Of a DNA stretch of 64,000 bases, positions 8,721-18,335 are shown piece by piece. The notes beneath the pieces were generated by a model that did not search any database, was not told the DNA's origin, and was given only the letters and a program-made list of their open reading frames with translations. The stretch is taken from contig CAYROO010000005.1 in assembly GCA_964425915.1 (NCBI GenBank), positions 1 to 64,000 of the forward strand, in the 5' to 3' direction. The position numbers and the translations under genes were made by a program. Within the stretch, counting starts at the first letter, position 1. Each line of letters opens with the position of its first letter. Origin of the DNA: Polycyclovorans sp964425915. Lineage in GTDB: Bacteria > Pseudomonadota > Gammaproteobacteria > Nevskiales > Nevskiaceae.

Positions 8721-10009
8721 ATCAGGATGAACGGCACCACGCCCCGATAGATCGCGGTGGTCGGCACCTCGGGCGGTGTCACACCGCGCAGGTAGAACAG
8801 GGCAAAGCCGAACGGCGGCGTCAGAAAGCTGGTCTGCAGGTTGAGCGCCATCATCACCCCCAGCCATACCGGGTCAACGCCGAGCATCAGCAAGGCCGGG
8901 GCGACGATTGGGACCACGACGAAGGTGATCTCGATGAAATCGATGATGAAGCCCAGCAGGAACATCAACACCATGACGGCGAGCACGGCACCGAAGGCGC
9001 CACCCGGAAGCTGGTGCAGCAGGTCGTGGACCAGGACATCGCCGCCGTAAGCGTTGAACACCATCGAAAACGCCGATGCGCCAATCAGGATCATGAACAC
9101 CATGGTGGTGATGCCTGCCGTGCGCTCGCCGCTGTCGCGCAGCAGCGCGCGATCAAAGGCCCCGCGCAGCAGGCTGAGCAGCAAGGCACCAATGCCGCCC
9201 ACGGCCGCGGCTTCGGTGGGCGTTGCGACCCCCCCGATGATCGAGCCGAGCACGGCCACGATCAGCAGCAGCGGCGCCGACAGGCCCATCACCAACCGTC
9301 GCGGCGACAGTGGTGGCAGGTCGGTGGCCGCCGGTGCCCGATGCGGCTGGCGCCAGGCCACGAAGGCGACGTACAGGAGGTAGGCCAGCACCAGCAGCAG
9401 CCCGGGGACCAGGCTGCCGACGAACAGGTCGCCCACCGAGACGGTGTCGGTGGAAAACAGCCCCTGCGCCAGCTGTGCTTGCTGGTATGCCGAGGACAGG
9501 ACGTCGCCCAGCAGCACCAGAATGATGGAAGGCGGAATGATCTGCCCGAGGGTGCCGCTGGCAGCCAGGGTGCCAGTCGCCAGCGCCGGGTCGTAGCCAC
9601 GTTTGAGCAGGGTCGGCAGGCTCAGCAACCCCAAGGTCACCACAGTGGCACCCACGATGCCGGTGCTGGCCGCCATCAGCATGCCGACCAGTACCACCGC
9701 CACCAGCAGGCCGCCGCGCATGCGCCCGACCAGCGATGCCATCGACTCCAGCAGGTCTTCGGCGATGCGCGCCCGCTCCATGACCACGCCCATGAACACG
9801 AACAGGGGGACCGCCATCAGCGTTTCATTGGTCATCACCCCAAAGATCCGGCTGGGGAGGTCCATCAATTCCGGCAGGCCGAAGGCCTCAAGGCCCAGCC
9901 CCAGTAGCCCGAACAACAGGGCGGTGCCCCCCAACACAAATGCGACGGGATAGCCCAGCAATAGCAGGGCACAGACCACCAGAAACATCACCACCGCCAT
10001 CAGGCTCAT
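8642..10009 (-). CDS. dctM: TRAP transporter large permease (DctM)
   Basis: The 455-residue, about 12-helix ion-coupled subunit of a tripartite ATP-independent periplasmic transporter. Typical blocks are LFVFMGVVMERARIAEDLL, ASTGIVGATVVTLGLLSLPT and ASGTLGQIIPPSIILVLLGD. The start at 10009 overlaps the dctQ stop as ATGA, so the longer frame to 10159 is rejected. The substrate (usually a C4-dicarboxylate, keto acid or sialic acid) cannot be told, and no DctP binding protein lies in the window. Confidence 0.9.
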   Translation of the reverse strand: MSLMAVVMFLVVCALLLLGYPVAFVLGGTALLFGLLGLGLEAFGLPELMDLPSRIFGVMTNETLMAVPLFVFMGVVMERARIAEDLLESMASLVGRMRGGLLVAVVLVGMLMAASTGIVGATVVTLGLLSLPTLLKRGYDPALATGTLAASGTLGQIIPPSIILVLLGDVLSSAYQQAQLAQGLFSTDTVSVGDLFVGSLVPGLLLVLAYLLYVAFVAWRQPHRAPAATDLPPLSPRRLVMGLSAPLLLIVAVLGSIIGGVATPTEAAAVGGIGALLLSLLRGAFDRALLRDSGERTAGITTMVFMILIGASAFSMVFNAYGGDVLVHDLLHQLPGGAFGAVLAVMVLMFLLGFIIDFIEITFVVVPIVAPALLMLGVDPVWLGVMMALNLQTSFLTPPFGFALFYLRGVTPPEVPTTAIYRGVVPFILIQLGLLILLALFPSLVTGLGGWLDRM

Positions 10010-10509
10010 GGTCGACACTCGCGAAGGCGGCGCAGCGCGTGCCGAATCTCGACCAGGCCTTGCAGCAGCAACTGGGCGCCCAGCGTCAGGATCAGCGTCT
10101 TCAGGGCCCACACCAGCGGCAGCCCGCCAGGATCCATGGATGTTTCGCGGATGGCCCATGCGCGTGCCACGTAGTCCCAGGCGATCACCAGCAGGAACAG
10201 TGCGAATGGCATCAGCAGCGCGACTGTGCCGAACAGGTCGGCCCAGGCCTGCTGCCGCTGTGTCATGCGCCCGTACAGCACGTCAACCCGGACATGTTCG
10301 CCGCGACGCAGGCCGGCGGCGGCGGCGATCAGGAACAGGGTGGCATGCAGGTACAGGGCACTCTCCTGCAGGGCCGCGTTGCCGATGCCGGCGAGGTAGC
10401 GCAGGGCGACCACGGCAAACACCACCAGGGTGAGCACCAGAGCCAGCCGTCCCGCCAGGCGGAACAGCGCATCGTTCAGCCATTCGATGCCGTCGAGCAC
10501 GCGATTCAC
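10006..10509 (-). CDS. dctQ: TRAP transporter small permease (DctQ)
   Basis: A 167-residue protein with four predicted membrane helices, matching the small permease subunit that bridges DctM and the periplasmic binding protein. The central RRGEHVRVDVLYGRM block is characteristic of DctQ. Its stop overlaps the dctM start and its own start overlaps the thrB stop (both ATGA), so thrB-dctQ-dctM form one translationally coupled unit. Confidence 0.85.
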   Translation of the reverse strand: MNRVLDGIEWLNDALFRLAGRLALVLTLVVFAVVALRYLAGIGNAALQESALYLHATLFLIAAAAGLRRGEHVRVDVLYGRMTQRQQAWADLFGTVALLMPFALFLLVIAWDYVARAWAIRETSMDPGGLPLVWALKTLILTLGAQLLLQGLVEIRHALRRLRECRP

Positions 10510-11444
10510 AGAGCCGGTGGCGCCTGCTCGCGATGGTGAACCAGGATCAGCCGGTAGGCTTCAGGGTCCTTGACATGCACGACATCGCCTTCGCGTGGAT
10601 ACAGCCAGTCGAAAAGACGGGACAGATAAAACCGGAAGGCGGCCGCACGCAGGGTCAGCTGCCAGGCTGCACGCTCGGCGGACGTCGGTTCGCGGCGGCT
10701 ACGATAGGCATCAGTCAGCGCCTGCCAGCGAGCGGCATTGACGCTGCCATCTGGCTCGAAGCACCAATCGTTGACGGTCACAGCCAGGTCATAGAGCAGC
10801 GCGTCGTTGCAGGCGTAATAGAAGTCGATGACACCTGTGAGCCGCTCCTCAACGAACAGCGCGTTGTCGCGGAACAGGTCGGCGTGAATGACCCCTTGCG
10901 GCAAGGCGGTGAGATCGAGCCCGGCCTGCGCTTGCAGCTCGTCTTCGATCAGCGCGCTGGCGCCATCATTGGCCTTGGGCAGCACCGCCATCGCGGTGTC
11001 GCGCCGCCACTGCGGACCGCGGCTGTTGTCACAGTGACCGTCATAGGACTGCCCGATCACGTGCAGGTCACCGAGCGCCCGACCGACTGCGCGGCATTGT
11101 GCAATGGTCGGGAACAATACCCCCTGACCCTCAAGGCGCCGAACCAGTGCCGCTGGTTTGTCGTTGAGGGTGGTCAGCGTGCTGCCCTCGCGTGTCCGCA
11201 TCGGCATGGCGCCGGGGAAGCCATGCGTGGCCAGATGCTCCATCAAGCCCAGAAAGAACGGCAGATCGTCGTAGTTGAGGCGCTCGAACAGCGTGAGAAC
11301 CCAGCGGCCGTCTGTGGTGTCGACGAAATAGTTGGTGTTCTCGACGCCCTCGCCGATACCCTGGAAGTTCAGTAGCCGTCCCACCGGATATCGCGTCAGA
11401 AAGCGCTTGAGCTCGCTGTGGGTGACCTTGGTGAAAACGGACAT
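10506..11444 (-). CDS. thrB: Homoserine kinase, APH-fold type
   Basis: Phosphorylates L-homoserine to O-phosphohomoserine in threonine synthesis. The 312-residue sequence is the aminoglycoside-phosphotransferase-fold version, not the GHMP-fold enzyme of enterics. Hallmarks are MSVFTKVTHSEL at the N-terminus, the GIGEGVENTNYFVDT nucleotide loop, the catalytic loop VIHADLFRDNALF with its aspartate and asparagine, and GVIDFYYACND. It overlaps dctQ by 4 bp; the metabolic link between threonine synthesis and a TRAP permease is not obvious. Confidence 0.93.
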   Translation of the reverse strand: MSVFTKVTHSELKRFLTRYPVGRLLNFQGIGEGVENTNYFVDTTDGRWVLTLFERLNYDDLPFFLGLMEHLATHGFPGAMPMRTREGSTLTTLNDKPAALVRRLEGQGVLFPTIAQCRAVGRALGDLHVIGQSYDGHCDNSRGPQWRRDTAMAVLPKANDGASALIEDELQAQAGLDLTALPQGVIHADLFRDNALFVEERLTGVIDFYYACNDALLYDLAVTVNDWCFEPDGSVNAARWQALTDAYRSRREPTSAERAAWQLTLRAAAFRFYLSRLFDWLYPREGDVVHVKDPEAYRLILVHHREQAPPAL

Positions 11445-11519
11445 GGGGAGGCGGTAACGACCGGAAAGAGCGCAAGCCTATTGGCTGCCGAGACCGAAGT
11501 CCAACCTGGCGCCTCGGGG

Positions 11520-12980
11520 TCAGCGACGCCAGAATGAGGGCGTTAACAGCACCAGTACCGAAAAGATCTCCAGCCGGCCCAACAGCATAGTGACAATGAG
11601 TACCCATTTGCCCACCGGAGAGACGGTGTTCATGGCGGCATTGACCTCGCCCAGGCCCGGGCCCATGTTGTTGATGGATGCCGCCACTGCCGAGAAGGCG
11701 GTGAGCGGCTCCAGGCCGGTGGCGATCATGACGCAGGTGAGCACCAGCGTGCTGGCGATATAGATCGAAAAGAACCCACCCACCGCGTGCACCACCGGCT
11801 CGGGGACTCGGCGTCCGTCCACCTTGATGGGCGACAGACTGCGGGGGTGTGCGAGCAGTCGCAGTTCACGCGCTGCCTGTTTGGCAAACAGCAGCACGCG
11901 GATCACTTTGACGCCACCCGAGGTTGAGCCGGCGCAGCCCACCACGAAGCCGGCCAGGATGAGGGTGATCGGCAGATAGTGGGGCCAATGGGTCGGGTTG
12001 GCGGTGGCGAAGCCAGTGGTCGTGCCGTACGAAATGACGTGGAAAAGCCCCGAGCGAATAGCGGTCAGGGGATGGTCGTAAAGGCCCGACCACGCCAGCG
12101 GCAGGCAGACCACCAAAGCGAAGCCCAGCACGATGGCGAGACAGGTGCGGACTTCGGCATCGGCCAGATAGCGCCGTGGGTCTCGGGTACGCCACACCAA
12201 GAAGTGAACGGAGAAATTGACCGTCGCCAGCAACATGAAGAGCATCACCACCCACTCCAGAAGGCCACTTTGGTAATGACCAATACTGGCGTCATGGGTG
12301 GAGAAACCGCCGGTGGCAATGGTCGACATGGCGTGGCAGAGTGCGTCGAAGCTGGACATGCCGCAGAGGCGGTAGGCGAGGGCACAAAGCAGCGTCAGCG
12401 CAACTTAGACCGCCCATAGCAGGCGAGCGGTTTCGGCGATGCGTGGGGTCAGTTTCTCGTTCTTGATGGGGCCCGGTGTCTCCGCACGATAGAGCTGCAT
12501 CCCGCCAACCCCCAGCATCGGCAGTACGGCCACCGCCAGCACGATGATGCCCATGCCCCCTAACCAATGCAGTTGCACTCGGTAGTAGTTGAGGGACGGT
12601 GGGAGTCGGTCAAGCCCGCTGGCGATGACGGTTGCGCCGGTGGTGGGCAATCCCGAGGTCGATTCGAACAAGGCATCGGTGTAGCTGTCCCAGCCCACAT
12701 CGGTGACGTACAGGGGCACCGCCCCAAAGATCGACATGACTGCCCACAGTAGGACGGTGATCAGGAAGCCGTCGCGGACCTTCAGATCGCGACGCGTCCG
12801 CCGCGCGGTGCACCACAGCAACAGGCCGGTGGTCAGGGTGATCCACAGTGCTTCGAGGTAGGCGTAGGCCACCCCGTCTGCCAACACCAGGCTGACGGCG
12901 AGCGGTATCAAGTGGCTCAGTGAAAAGCCCATCAGCAGGATGCCGATGATGCGCTGAACCGGCGCATAGCGGTGGTCCAT
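11520..12980 (-). pseudogene. trkH: Second trkH copy, interrupted by one in-frame stop codon
   Basis: A TrkH/TrkG potassium-uptake subunit reading frame of 486 sense codons, broken by a TAA at 12405-12407. Both parts are in the same frame and align without gaps to the intact trkH next door. The stop sits where the paralogue has tyrosine in LWIIYFGLTV, so a single TAC/TAT to TAA change explains it. All four selectivity-filter loops remain (SGLPTTGATV, STIATGGFSTHD, ISYGTTTGF, SINNMGPGLGE), which points to recent loss or a sequence error. The first ORF spans 12405-12980 and the second, from an internal ATG, 11520-12359. It starts 1 bp after the intact trkH stop codon. Confidence 0.88.
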
Positions 12981-12981
12981 C

Positions 12982-14463
12982 TCAGCGTCGCCAGAAATAG
13001 GGCGTCATCAACACCAGCAATGGGAACAATTCCAGCCGTCCCAGCAGCATGGCGTAGGTGCCAATCCACAATGCCACGTCATTCATGCCGGCGAAATTCG
13101 AGGACACTTCGCCCAGTCCGGGGCCCAGATTGTTGATGCAGGCGGCCACGGCTGCGAAGGCGGTCACCAGGTCCAGGCCGGTGGCGAGCATGGCGATCAG
13201 CAGCAGCACGAAAAAGCCCATGTAAATCGAAGTGAAGCCCCACACCGCCTGCACCACCTCACGAGAGACCACCTTGTTGCCCAGCTTGACCGGAATCTCC
13301 GCGCTGGGATGGATCAGGCGCACCACCTCGCGGATGCCTTGTTTGAACACCAGCATCACGCGCACCACCTTCATGCCGCCTGCGGTCGAATGGGCACAGC
13401 CGCCGATGAAACTGGCCAGCAGCAACATTGCTGGCAGGAATGACGGCCAGTGCGTGATGTCGGCGGTGGTGTAGCCGGTGGTGGTGCCGTAGGACACCAC
13501 TTGGAACAGGCCGGTGATGAGGCTCTCGCCGAAATCCATGTGCTGGCTGCCGAACAGCAGCGCTGACGCCACCACCGACAGACCCGCCAGCGTCAGGATG
13601 AAAGCGCGAAACTCGGGGTCCAGGCGGTACACCGAAAACGAACGTGCACGCCAGGCCGCGAAGTGCAGCGAGAAATTGGCAGCCGCCAGGATCATGAAGA
13701 TCACCGCGATGCCTTCGATCAGGGTGCTGTTGAAGTGCCCCATGCTGGCGTCGTAGGTGGAGAATCCACCGATGGCGACCGTTGAAAAGCTGTGCCCGAT
13801 TGCGTCGAACCAGCTCATCCCGGCCCATTGATAGGCCACTGCGCACGATACGGTGAGACCGAAGTAGATGATCCACAGCGCCCGTGCCGTCTCCACGATC
13901 CGCGGCGTCAGCTTGTTGTCCTTGACCGGCCCTGGCGTCTCGGCCTTGTAGAGCTGCATGCCCCCGATCCCCAGCATCGGCAGGATCGCCACCGCCAGCA
14001 CCACGATGCCCATGCCGCCCAGCCACTGCAGCTGCTGGCGGTAGTAGCGAATGCCCTCCGGCAAGTGCTCGATACCCACCAGAACGGTCGCGCCGGTGGT
14101 GGTCAGGCCGGAAATCGACTCGAACACCGCCTGCGCAATGGTGACCTCGGGACGGGGCGCGATGTAGAAAGGGATCGCGCCGTACACCCCCAGCACCACC
14201 CAGAACAGCACCACCACCAGGAATCCGTCGCGGATCTTCAGCTCCGAGCGCCCGTTGCGCACCGGCCACCACAGCAAGGCCCCAGAGCTGAGGGTCACCA
14301 GCATTGCGGTGAGAAACGCATGCTCCACCGCGTTGTCGTAGAAGTGGCTGACGGCCACCGGTGGCAGCATGGTCACCGAGAAAATCATCAACAGCACGCC
14401 GATCACGCGCTGCACCGCCGCGAAGCGATGGATGCGATGGCGCTTGGCGTCGACCAGGGGCAC
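12982..14463 (-). CDS. trkH: Trk potassium uptake protein TrkH
   Basis: Membrane K+ channel subunit of 493 residues with four MPM repeats. The filter loops are visible as ISGLTTTGATVLVG, STVAIGGFSTYDASMG, VVSYGTTTGYTTAD and CINNLGPGLGEVSS. It works with the cytoplasmic TrkA gating ring, whose gene lies immediately upstream (stop at 14466, start at 14463). The order trkA-trkH-trkH(broken) suggests a local duplication, although the copies have diverged considerably. Confidence 0.95.
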   Translation of the reverse strand: MPLVDAKRHRIHRFAAVQRVIGVLLMIFSVTMLPPVAVSHFYDNAVEHAFLTAMLVTLSSGALLWWPVRNGRSELKIRDGFLVVVLFWVVLGVYGAIPFYIAPRPEVTIAQAVFESISGLTTTGATVLVGIEHLPEGIRYYRQQLQWLGGMGIVVLAVAILPMLGIGGMQLYKAETPGPVKDNKLTPRIVETARALWIIYFGLTVSCAVAYQWAGMSWFDAIGHSFSTVAIGGFSTYDASMGHFNSTLIEGIAVIFMILAAANFSLHFAAWRARSFSVYRLDPEFRAFILTLAGLSVVASALLFGSQHMDFGESLITGLFQVVSYGTTTGYTTADITHWPSFLPAMLLLASFIGGCAHSTAGGMKVVRVMLVFKQGIREVVRLIHPSAEIPVKLGNKVVSREVVQAVWGFTSIYMGFFVLLLIAMLATGLDLVTAFAAVAACINNLGPGLGEVSSNFAGMNDVALWIGTYAMLLGRLELFPLLVLMTPYFWRR

Positions 14464-14465
14464 GG

Positions 14466-15839
14466 TCAGAAGAAGGTCAGGCCGACCTGAAACAGCTTTT
14501 CGACGTCTTTCACATGCCGCCGGTTGACCAGGAACAGGATCACATGGTCCTCCGCTTCGATCACCGTGTGATGGTGGGCAATGATGACTTCGTCGCCGCG
14601 GACGATGGCGCCAATGGTAGTGCCGGGCGGCAGCTTGATGTCCGCCAGCGCCTTGCCGACCACCCGCGAGTTGGACGGATCGCCGTGGGCCACGGCTTCA
14701 ATGGCTTCCGCCGCGCCGCGCCGCAGGCTGTGCACTTTCACCACGTCGCCGCGGCGCACCCGCGCCAGCAGCGCACTGACCGTGGATTGCTGCGGGCTGA
14801 TCGCGATGTCGATATCACTGCCCTCCACCAGTTCCACGTAGGAGGGGCGGTTGATCAGGCACAAGGACTTGCGTGCGCCGAGCCGCTTGGCCAGCATCGC
14901 GGACAGGATGTTGGCCTCGTCATCGTTGGTGATGGCGCAGAAGACATCGCAGTCCTCGATGTTCTCTTCCCGCAGCAGACCCTCGTCGGCGGCATCGCCA
15001 TGCAGCACGATGGATTTCGACAACTCCTCCGACAGGTAGCGTGCCCGTTCCTTGTACTTCTCGAGCAGCTTGACCTGAATGCGGTCTTCGAGCACACGGG
15101 CCAGGCGCAGCCCGATCCGTCCGCCGCCGGCCAGCATCACCCGCTTCACCGGCTTGTCGCTACGACGCAGCTCGGCAATGATCTTGGGAATGTGGGCGCG
15201 GGCCGCGACGAAAAATACTTCGTCCTCGGCCTCGATGATGGTGTCGCCCTCGGGAATGATGGGCTTGCCGCGGCGATAGATGGCTGCCACCCGCGCGTCG
15301 ATGCCGGGCAGGTGCTCCGGCAGTTCGCGCAACTGCCGCGACACCAGTGGCCCGCCGTAGTAGGCCTTGACACCCACCAGCCGCACCCGGCCATCCGCAA
15401 AATCCACCACCTGCAGTGAGCCCGGATACTCGATCAGCCGCTGGATGTAGTCGGTGACCAGCTGCTCCGGCGAGATGTGCATGTCGATCGCCAGGGCATC
15501 GCTTTCAAACAGGCGGTCCTCGCGCAGATACTCCGCGGCACGTACCCGCGCGATCTTGGTCGGCGTATGGAACAGCGTGTAGGCCACCTTGCAGGCCAGC
15601 ATGTTGGTTTCGTCACTCTCGGTGACGGCGATGATCATGTCCGCATCATCGGCGCCGGCGCGGCGCAGCACGTTCGGGTAGGAGGCATGCCCCTGCACCG
15701 TGCGGATATCGAGCCGCTCTTGCAGATCTTCCAGCAGGGCGGGGTCGGTGTCGATGACGGTCACATCGTTCTGCTCGCTGGCGAGATTGTCCGCCAACGT
15801 GGCCCCGACCTGACCGGCACCCAGGATGATGATTTTCAT
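14466..15839 (-). CDS. trkA: Trk system potassium uptake protein TrkA
   Basis: Cytoplasmic NAD(H)/nucleotide-binding regulator of TrkH, 457 residues, with the normal duplicated layout of RCK_N-RCK_C-RCK_N-RCK_C. The first Rossmann glycine motif is ILGAGQVGATLADNL at the N-terminus and the second is LAGGGRIGLRLARVLE near residue 237. No clear Shine-Dalgarno lies upstream of the ATG at 15839. The AT-rich 15905-15955 stretch in the gap to the oxidoreductase gene is the likely promoter region. Confidence 0.95.
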   Translation of the reverse strand: MKIIILGAGQVGATLADNLASEQNDVTVIDTDPALLEDLQERLDIRTVQGHASYPNVLRRAGADDADMIIAVTESDETNMLACKVAYTLFHTPTKIARVRAAEYLREDRLFESDALAIDMHISPEQLVTDYIQRLIEYPGSLQVVDFADGRVRLVGVKAYYGGPLVSRQLRELPEHLPGIDARVAAIYRRGKPIIPEGDTIIEAEDEVFFVAARAHIPKIIAELRRSDKPVKRVMLAGGGRIGLRLARVLEDRIQVKLLEKYKERARYLSEELSKSIVLHGDAADEGLLREENIEDCDVFCAITNDDEANILSAMLAKRLGARKSLCLINRPSYVELVEGSDIDIAISPQQSTVSALLARVRRGDVVKVHSLRRGAAEAIEAVAHGDPSNSRVVGKALADIKLPPGTTIGAIVRGDEVIIAHHHTVIEAEDHVILFLVNRRHVKDVEKLFQVGLTFF

Positions 15840-16073
15840 GGGGGGCGCACGTTACGCCCGCCCTGGACACCCCGCAAGCGTAGCGAGACCCTGGGCCGGC
15901 GACAGTTGTGATGAAAGATTAATAAAAAATCTAAAAGACAACAATAATAAACTGTGATGGGCTGCCGAGAGGTCATCCTGGCCCCGAGTCATCTGTCTGG
16001 GCGAGGCCGAGCGGCTCGCCGGCATGGTACCCACCGTCTCATTAATCCAGCGTAGGTGAGGGCGGTCATCATC

Positions 16074-18335
16074 ATGAGCATGCGCGAGACGCGTCACACG
16101 TTCTGCCGTATTTGCGAGGCCTCCTGCGGGCTTGAGGCCGATGTCGAGGCCGGCAAGATCGTCGATATCCGCCCGCTGCGCGACCATATCGGCACCGACG
16201 GTTTTGCCTGCATGAAAGGGCTACATCAGCACCACATGTACGATTCGCCAGACCGCCTGCAGTTTCCGCTGAAGCGGGTGGGTGAGCGCTTCGAGCGCAT
16301 CAGCTGGGAGCAGGCCTACGCTGAGATCGGCGCCAAGGTGAAATCGCTGCGCGGCGTCAGTCCCAATTCGATTTCCATGTACGTCGGCACTGCGGCCGGC
16401 TTCAGCATTCTGCACCCGATCTTTGCCCAGGGGTTCATGGACGGCGTCGGCTCGCAGAATATCTACGCATCGGCAACGCAGGACTGCGCCAATCGCTTTG
16501 CCTCCGCCACCGAGATGTATGGCTTCCCCTTGTGCCAGCCCTTCGTTGATCTCGATCACGTCAAGTATCTGTTGATTGTGGGGACCAACCCGGTGGTGTC
16601 GAAGTGGACCTTCCTGCAGGTGGCGCACCCGGTGAAGCGCCTGAAGGAAGTGCGCAAGCGGGGTGGGCGCATCACCGTGATCGATCCGCGGTTGACCGAG
16701 ACCGCCAAGGTGGCCGATGCCCATCACTTCATTCGCCCCAATACCGACGTGTTCTTCTTCCTGTCGTTTCTGGAGGCGCTGTTCCGCCTGGGCGGGGTGG
16801 ACCGCGCGCATGCCGAGCGCTATTTCCGGGGCACCTCCGAGATCGCGGCCCTGGTGGCGGACTGGCCGGCAGCGCGCACGGCGGCGCTCACCGGCATCGC
16901 CCCGGACGTGCTGGACGCGATGGTCCGCGCCTTCATTGACGCCGGCGCCTCTGCCATCGTCACCGGGACCGGACTTGGCATGGGTCGACACGGCACGCTC
17001 GCGCACTGGCTGGCCGAGGCCATCAACGCGCTCAGCGGCAATCTCGACCGCCGGGGCGGTACGGTGGTCGGGCAGGGGCTTTTCGACTTTGCTGGATATG
17101 CCCGCAAGAACGGGCTGTTCGATCGGGTCAAGCAGTCGCGTATCGGCGGCTTCCTTCAGCTCAATGGTGGCTTCCCGGGCGCGATCCTCGCCGATGAGAT
17201 CCTGACGCCGGGCGATGAGCAGATCCGCGCCTTGTTTGTGACCGGGGGCAATCCGCTGATCACCATGCCCAACTCAGCGCGCCTCCGTGATGCCTTGTCA
17301 ACGCTCGACCTGCTGGTGGTCACGGATATCTATCTCAATGAGACCGCCAGCCTGGCGCACTACGTGCTGCCGGCCACTTCGCCGCTGGAGCGTCCAGATC
17401 TGCCCTTCGTGTTTCCGCTGTTCCTCGGCATGCAGTCCCGGCCGTATCTGGCGGCCACCGATGCCGTGGTGCCGCCCGCCGGCGAGCAGCGCGACGAGGC
17501 GACCATCTACACCCAGCTGGCACAGGCCTGCGGCGTCCATCTGTTCGCCGCGCGCCCTCTGCAGTGGCTCATGCAGGCGATGCTGTGGGCGAACCGCTGG
17601 CGTCGGCGTGGGCAACAGCCGTCACTACCGCTGGTGTTCATCCTTGATCTGATCCTCCGTCTCAGCAAGAGCGGTCGTTTCCGTGACCTGTTGAAACAGC
17701 CGAAAGGCATGCCTTGGCGAGGCGGTGCGCAGCCGGCGAGTTTCTTGGGTCAGCGCGTCAGCACTGACGATGGCAAGGTGCACCTGGCGCCGCAGCGGTT
17801 GATGAACGAAGCGGCGCGGCTGGACACCCTGTTCGCTGAGGAGCAGGCGCAATACGCAGGTGGCGGACTCAGGTTGATCACCAAGCGGGTTCACAGCACC
17901 CACAATTCCTGGACGCAGAACATTGAAGCCCTTACCCATGGCCGCATGGGGCAGACCAACTATCTCTACATCCATCCCGACGATGCCGCTGCTCGGGGGC
18001 TGGTCGATGACATGGCGGCCGACGTCCGGTCGCAGACGGGTACGATCCGGCTGCCGGTGAAAAAGCTCGACACGCTGTTGCCGGGAACCGTGGCAGTTCA
18101 ACACGGCTGGGGGCACCAGCACGCGCGCGGACTCGGCGTGGCCAGCCGCTTGCGCGGCGCCAACGTCAATCTGCTGGCAGCAGACGGTCCCAGCGCCGTC
18201 GAGCCGGTATCCGGCATGGCGCACCTCACGGGCATACCGGTGGAGGTGTCGCCGGCTGCCGGCCCCATCGATGCGGCCAGCTGGTCCGGCATTGGCGCCG
18301 ACGAGGCGCCGCGGGTTGCGGTGCAGGAGGTCTAG
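16074..18335 (+). CDS. Molybdopterin-dependent oxidoreductase (DMSO reductase superfamily)
   Basis: A 753-residue molybdenum/tungsten bis-MGD enzyme. The N-terminus carries a CxxCxxxC...C [4Fe-4S] motif (FCRICEASCG, then GFACMKG). A probable Mo-ligand cysteine is in ATQDCANRFAS, followed by the MGD-binding block IVGTNPVVSKW. The C-terminal molydopterin dinucleotide-binding domain starts near residue 610. There is no twin-arginine leader, so it is cytoplasmic. No partner subunit or maturation gene is adjacent, and the substrate is unknown. Start could also be the ATG at 16080. The stop codon TAG shares the palindrome CTAG with the stop of the convergent gene. Confidence 0.87.
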   Translation: MSMRETRHTFCRICEASCGLEADVEAGKIVDIRPLRDHIGTDGFACMKGLHQHHMYDSPDRLQFPLKRVGERFERISWEQAYAEIGAKVKSLRGVSPNSISMYVGTAAGFSILHPIFAQGFMDGVGSQNIYASATQDCANRFASATEMYGFPLCQPFVDLDHVKYLLIVGTNPVVSKWTFLQVAHPVKRLKEVRKRGGRITVIDPRLTETAKVADAHHFIRPNTDVFFFLSFLEALFRLGGVDRAHAERYFRGTSEIAALVADWPAARTAALTGIAPDVLDAMVRAFIDAGASAIVTGTGLGMGRHGTLAHWLAEAINALSGNLDRRGGTVVGQGLFDFAGYARKNGLFDRVKQSRIGGFLQLNGGFPGAILADEILTPGDEQIRALFVTGGNPLITMPNSARLRDALSTLDLLVVTDIYLNETASLAHYVLPATSPLERPDLPFVFPLFLGMQSRPYLAATDAVVPPAGEQRDEATIYTQLAQACGVHLFAARPLQWLMQAMLWANRWRRRGQQPSLPLVFILDLILRLSKSGRFRDLLKQPKGMPWRGGAQPASFLGQRVSTDDGKVHLAPQRLMNEAARLDTLFAEEQAQYAGGGLRLITKRVHSTHNSWTQNIEALTHGRMGQTNYLYIHPDDAAARGLVDDMAADVRSQTGTIRLPVKKLDTLLPGTVAVQHGWGHQHARGLGVASRLRGANVNLLAADGPSAVEPVSGMAHLTGIPVEVSPAAGPIDAASWSGIGADEAPRVAVQEV

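Noticed and set aside
9014..9907. 297-codon plus-strand frame
   Set aside because: Antisense to dctM, rich in Gln/His/Arg with no domain; shadow frame.
14361..15419. 352-codon plus-strand frame
   Set aside because: Antisense to trkA and the start of trkH; composition of a reverse-complement shadow.
16074..18335. Naming the molybdoenzyme a formate dehydrogenase
   Set aside because: The Fe-S and MGD regions are shared by many family members, and no FdhE/FdhD or partner subunits are present, so the substrate cannot be assigned.
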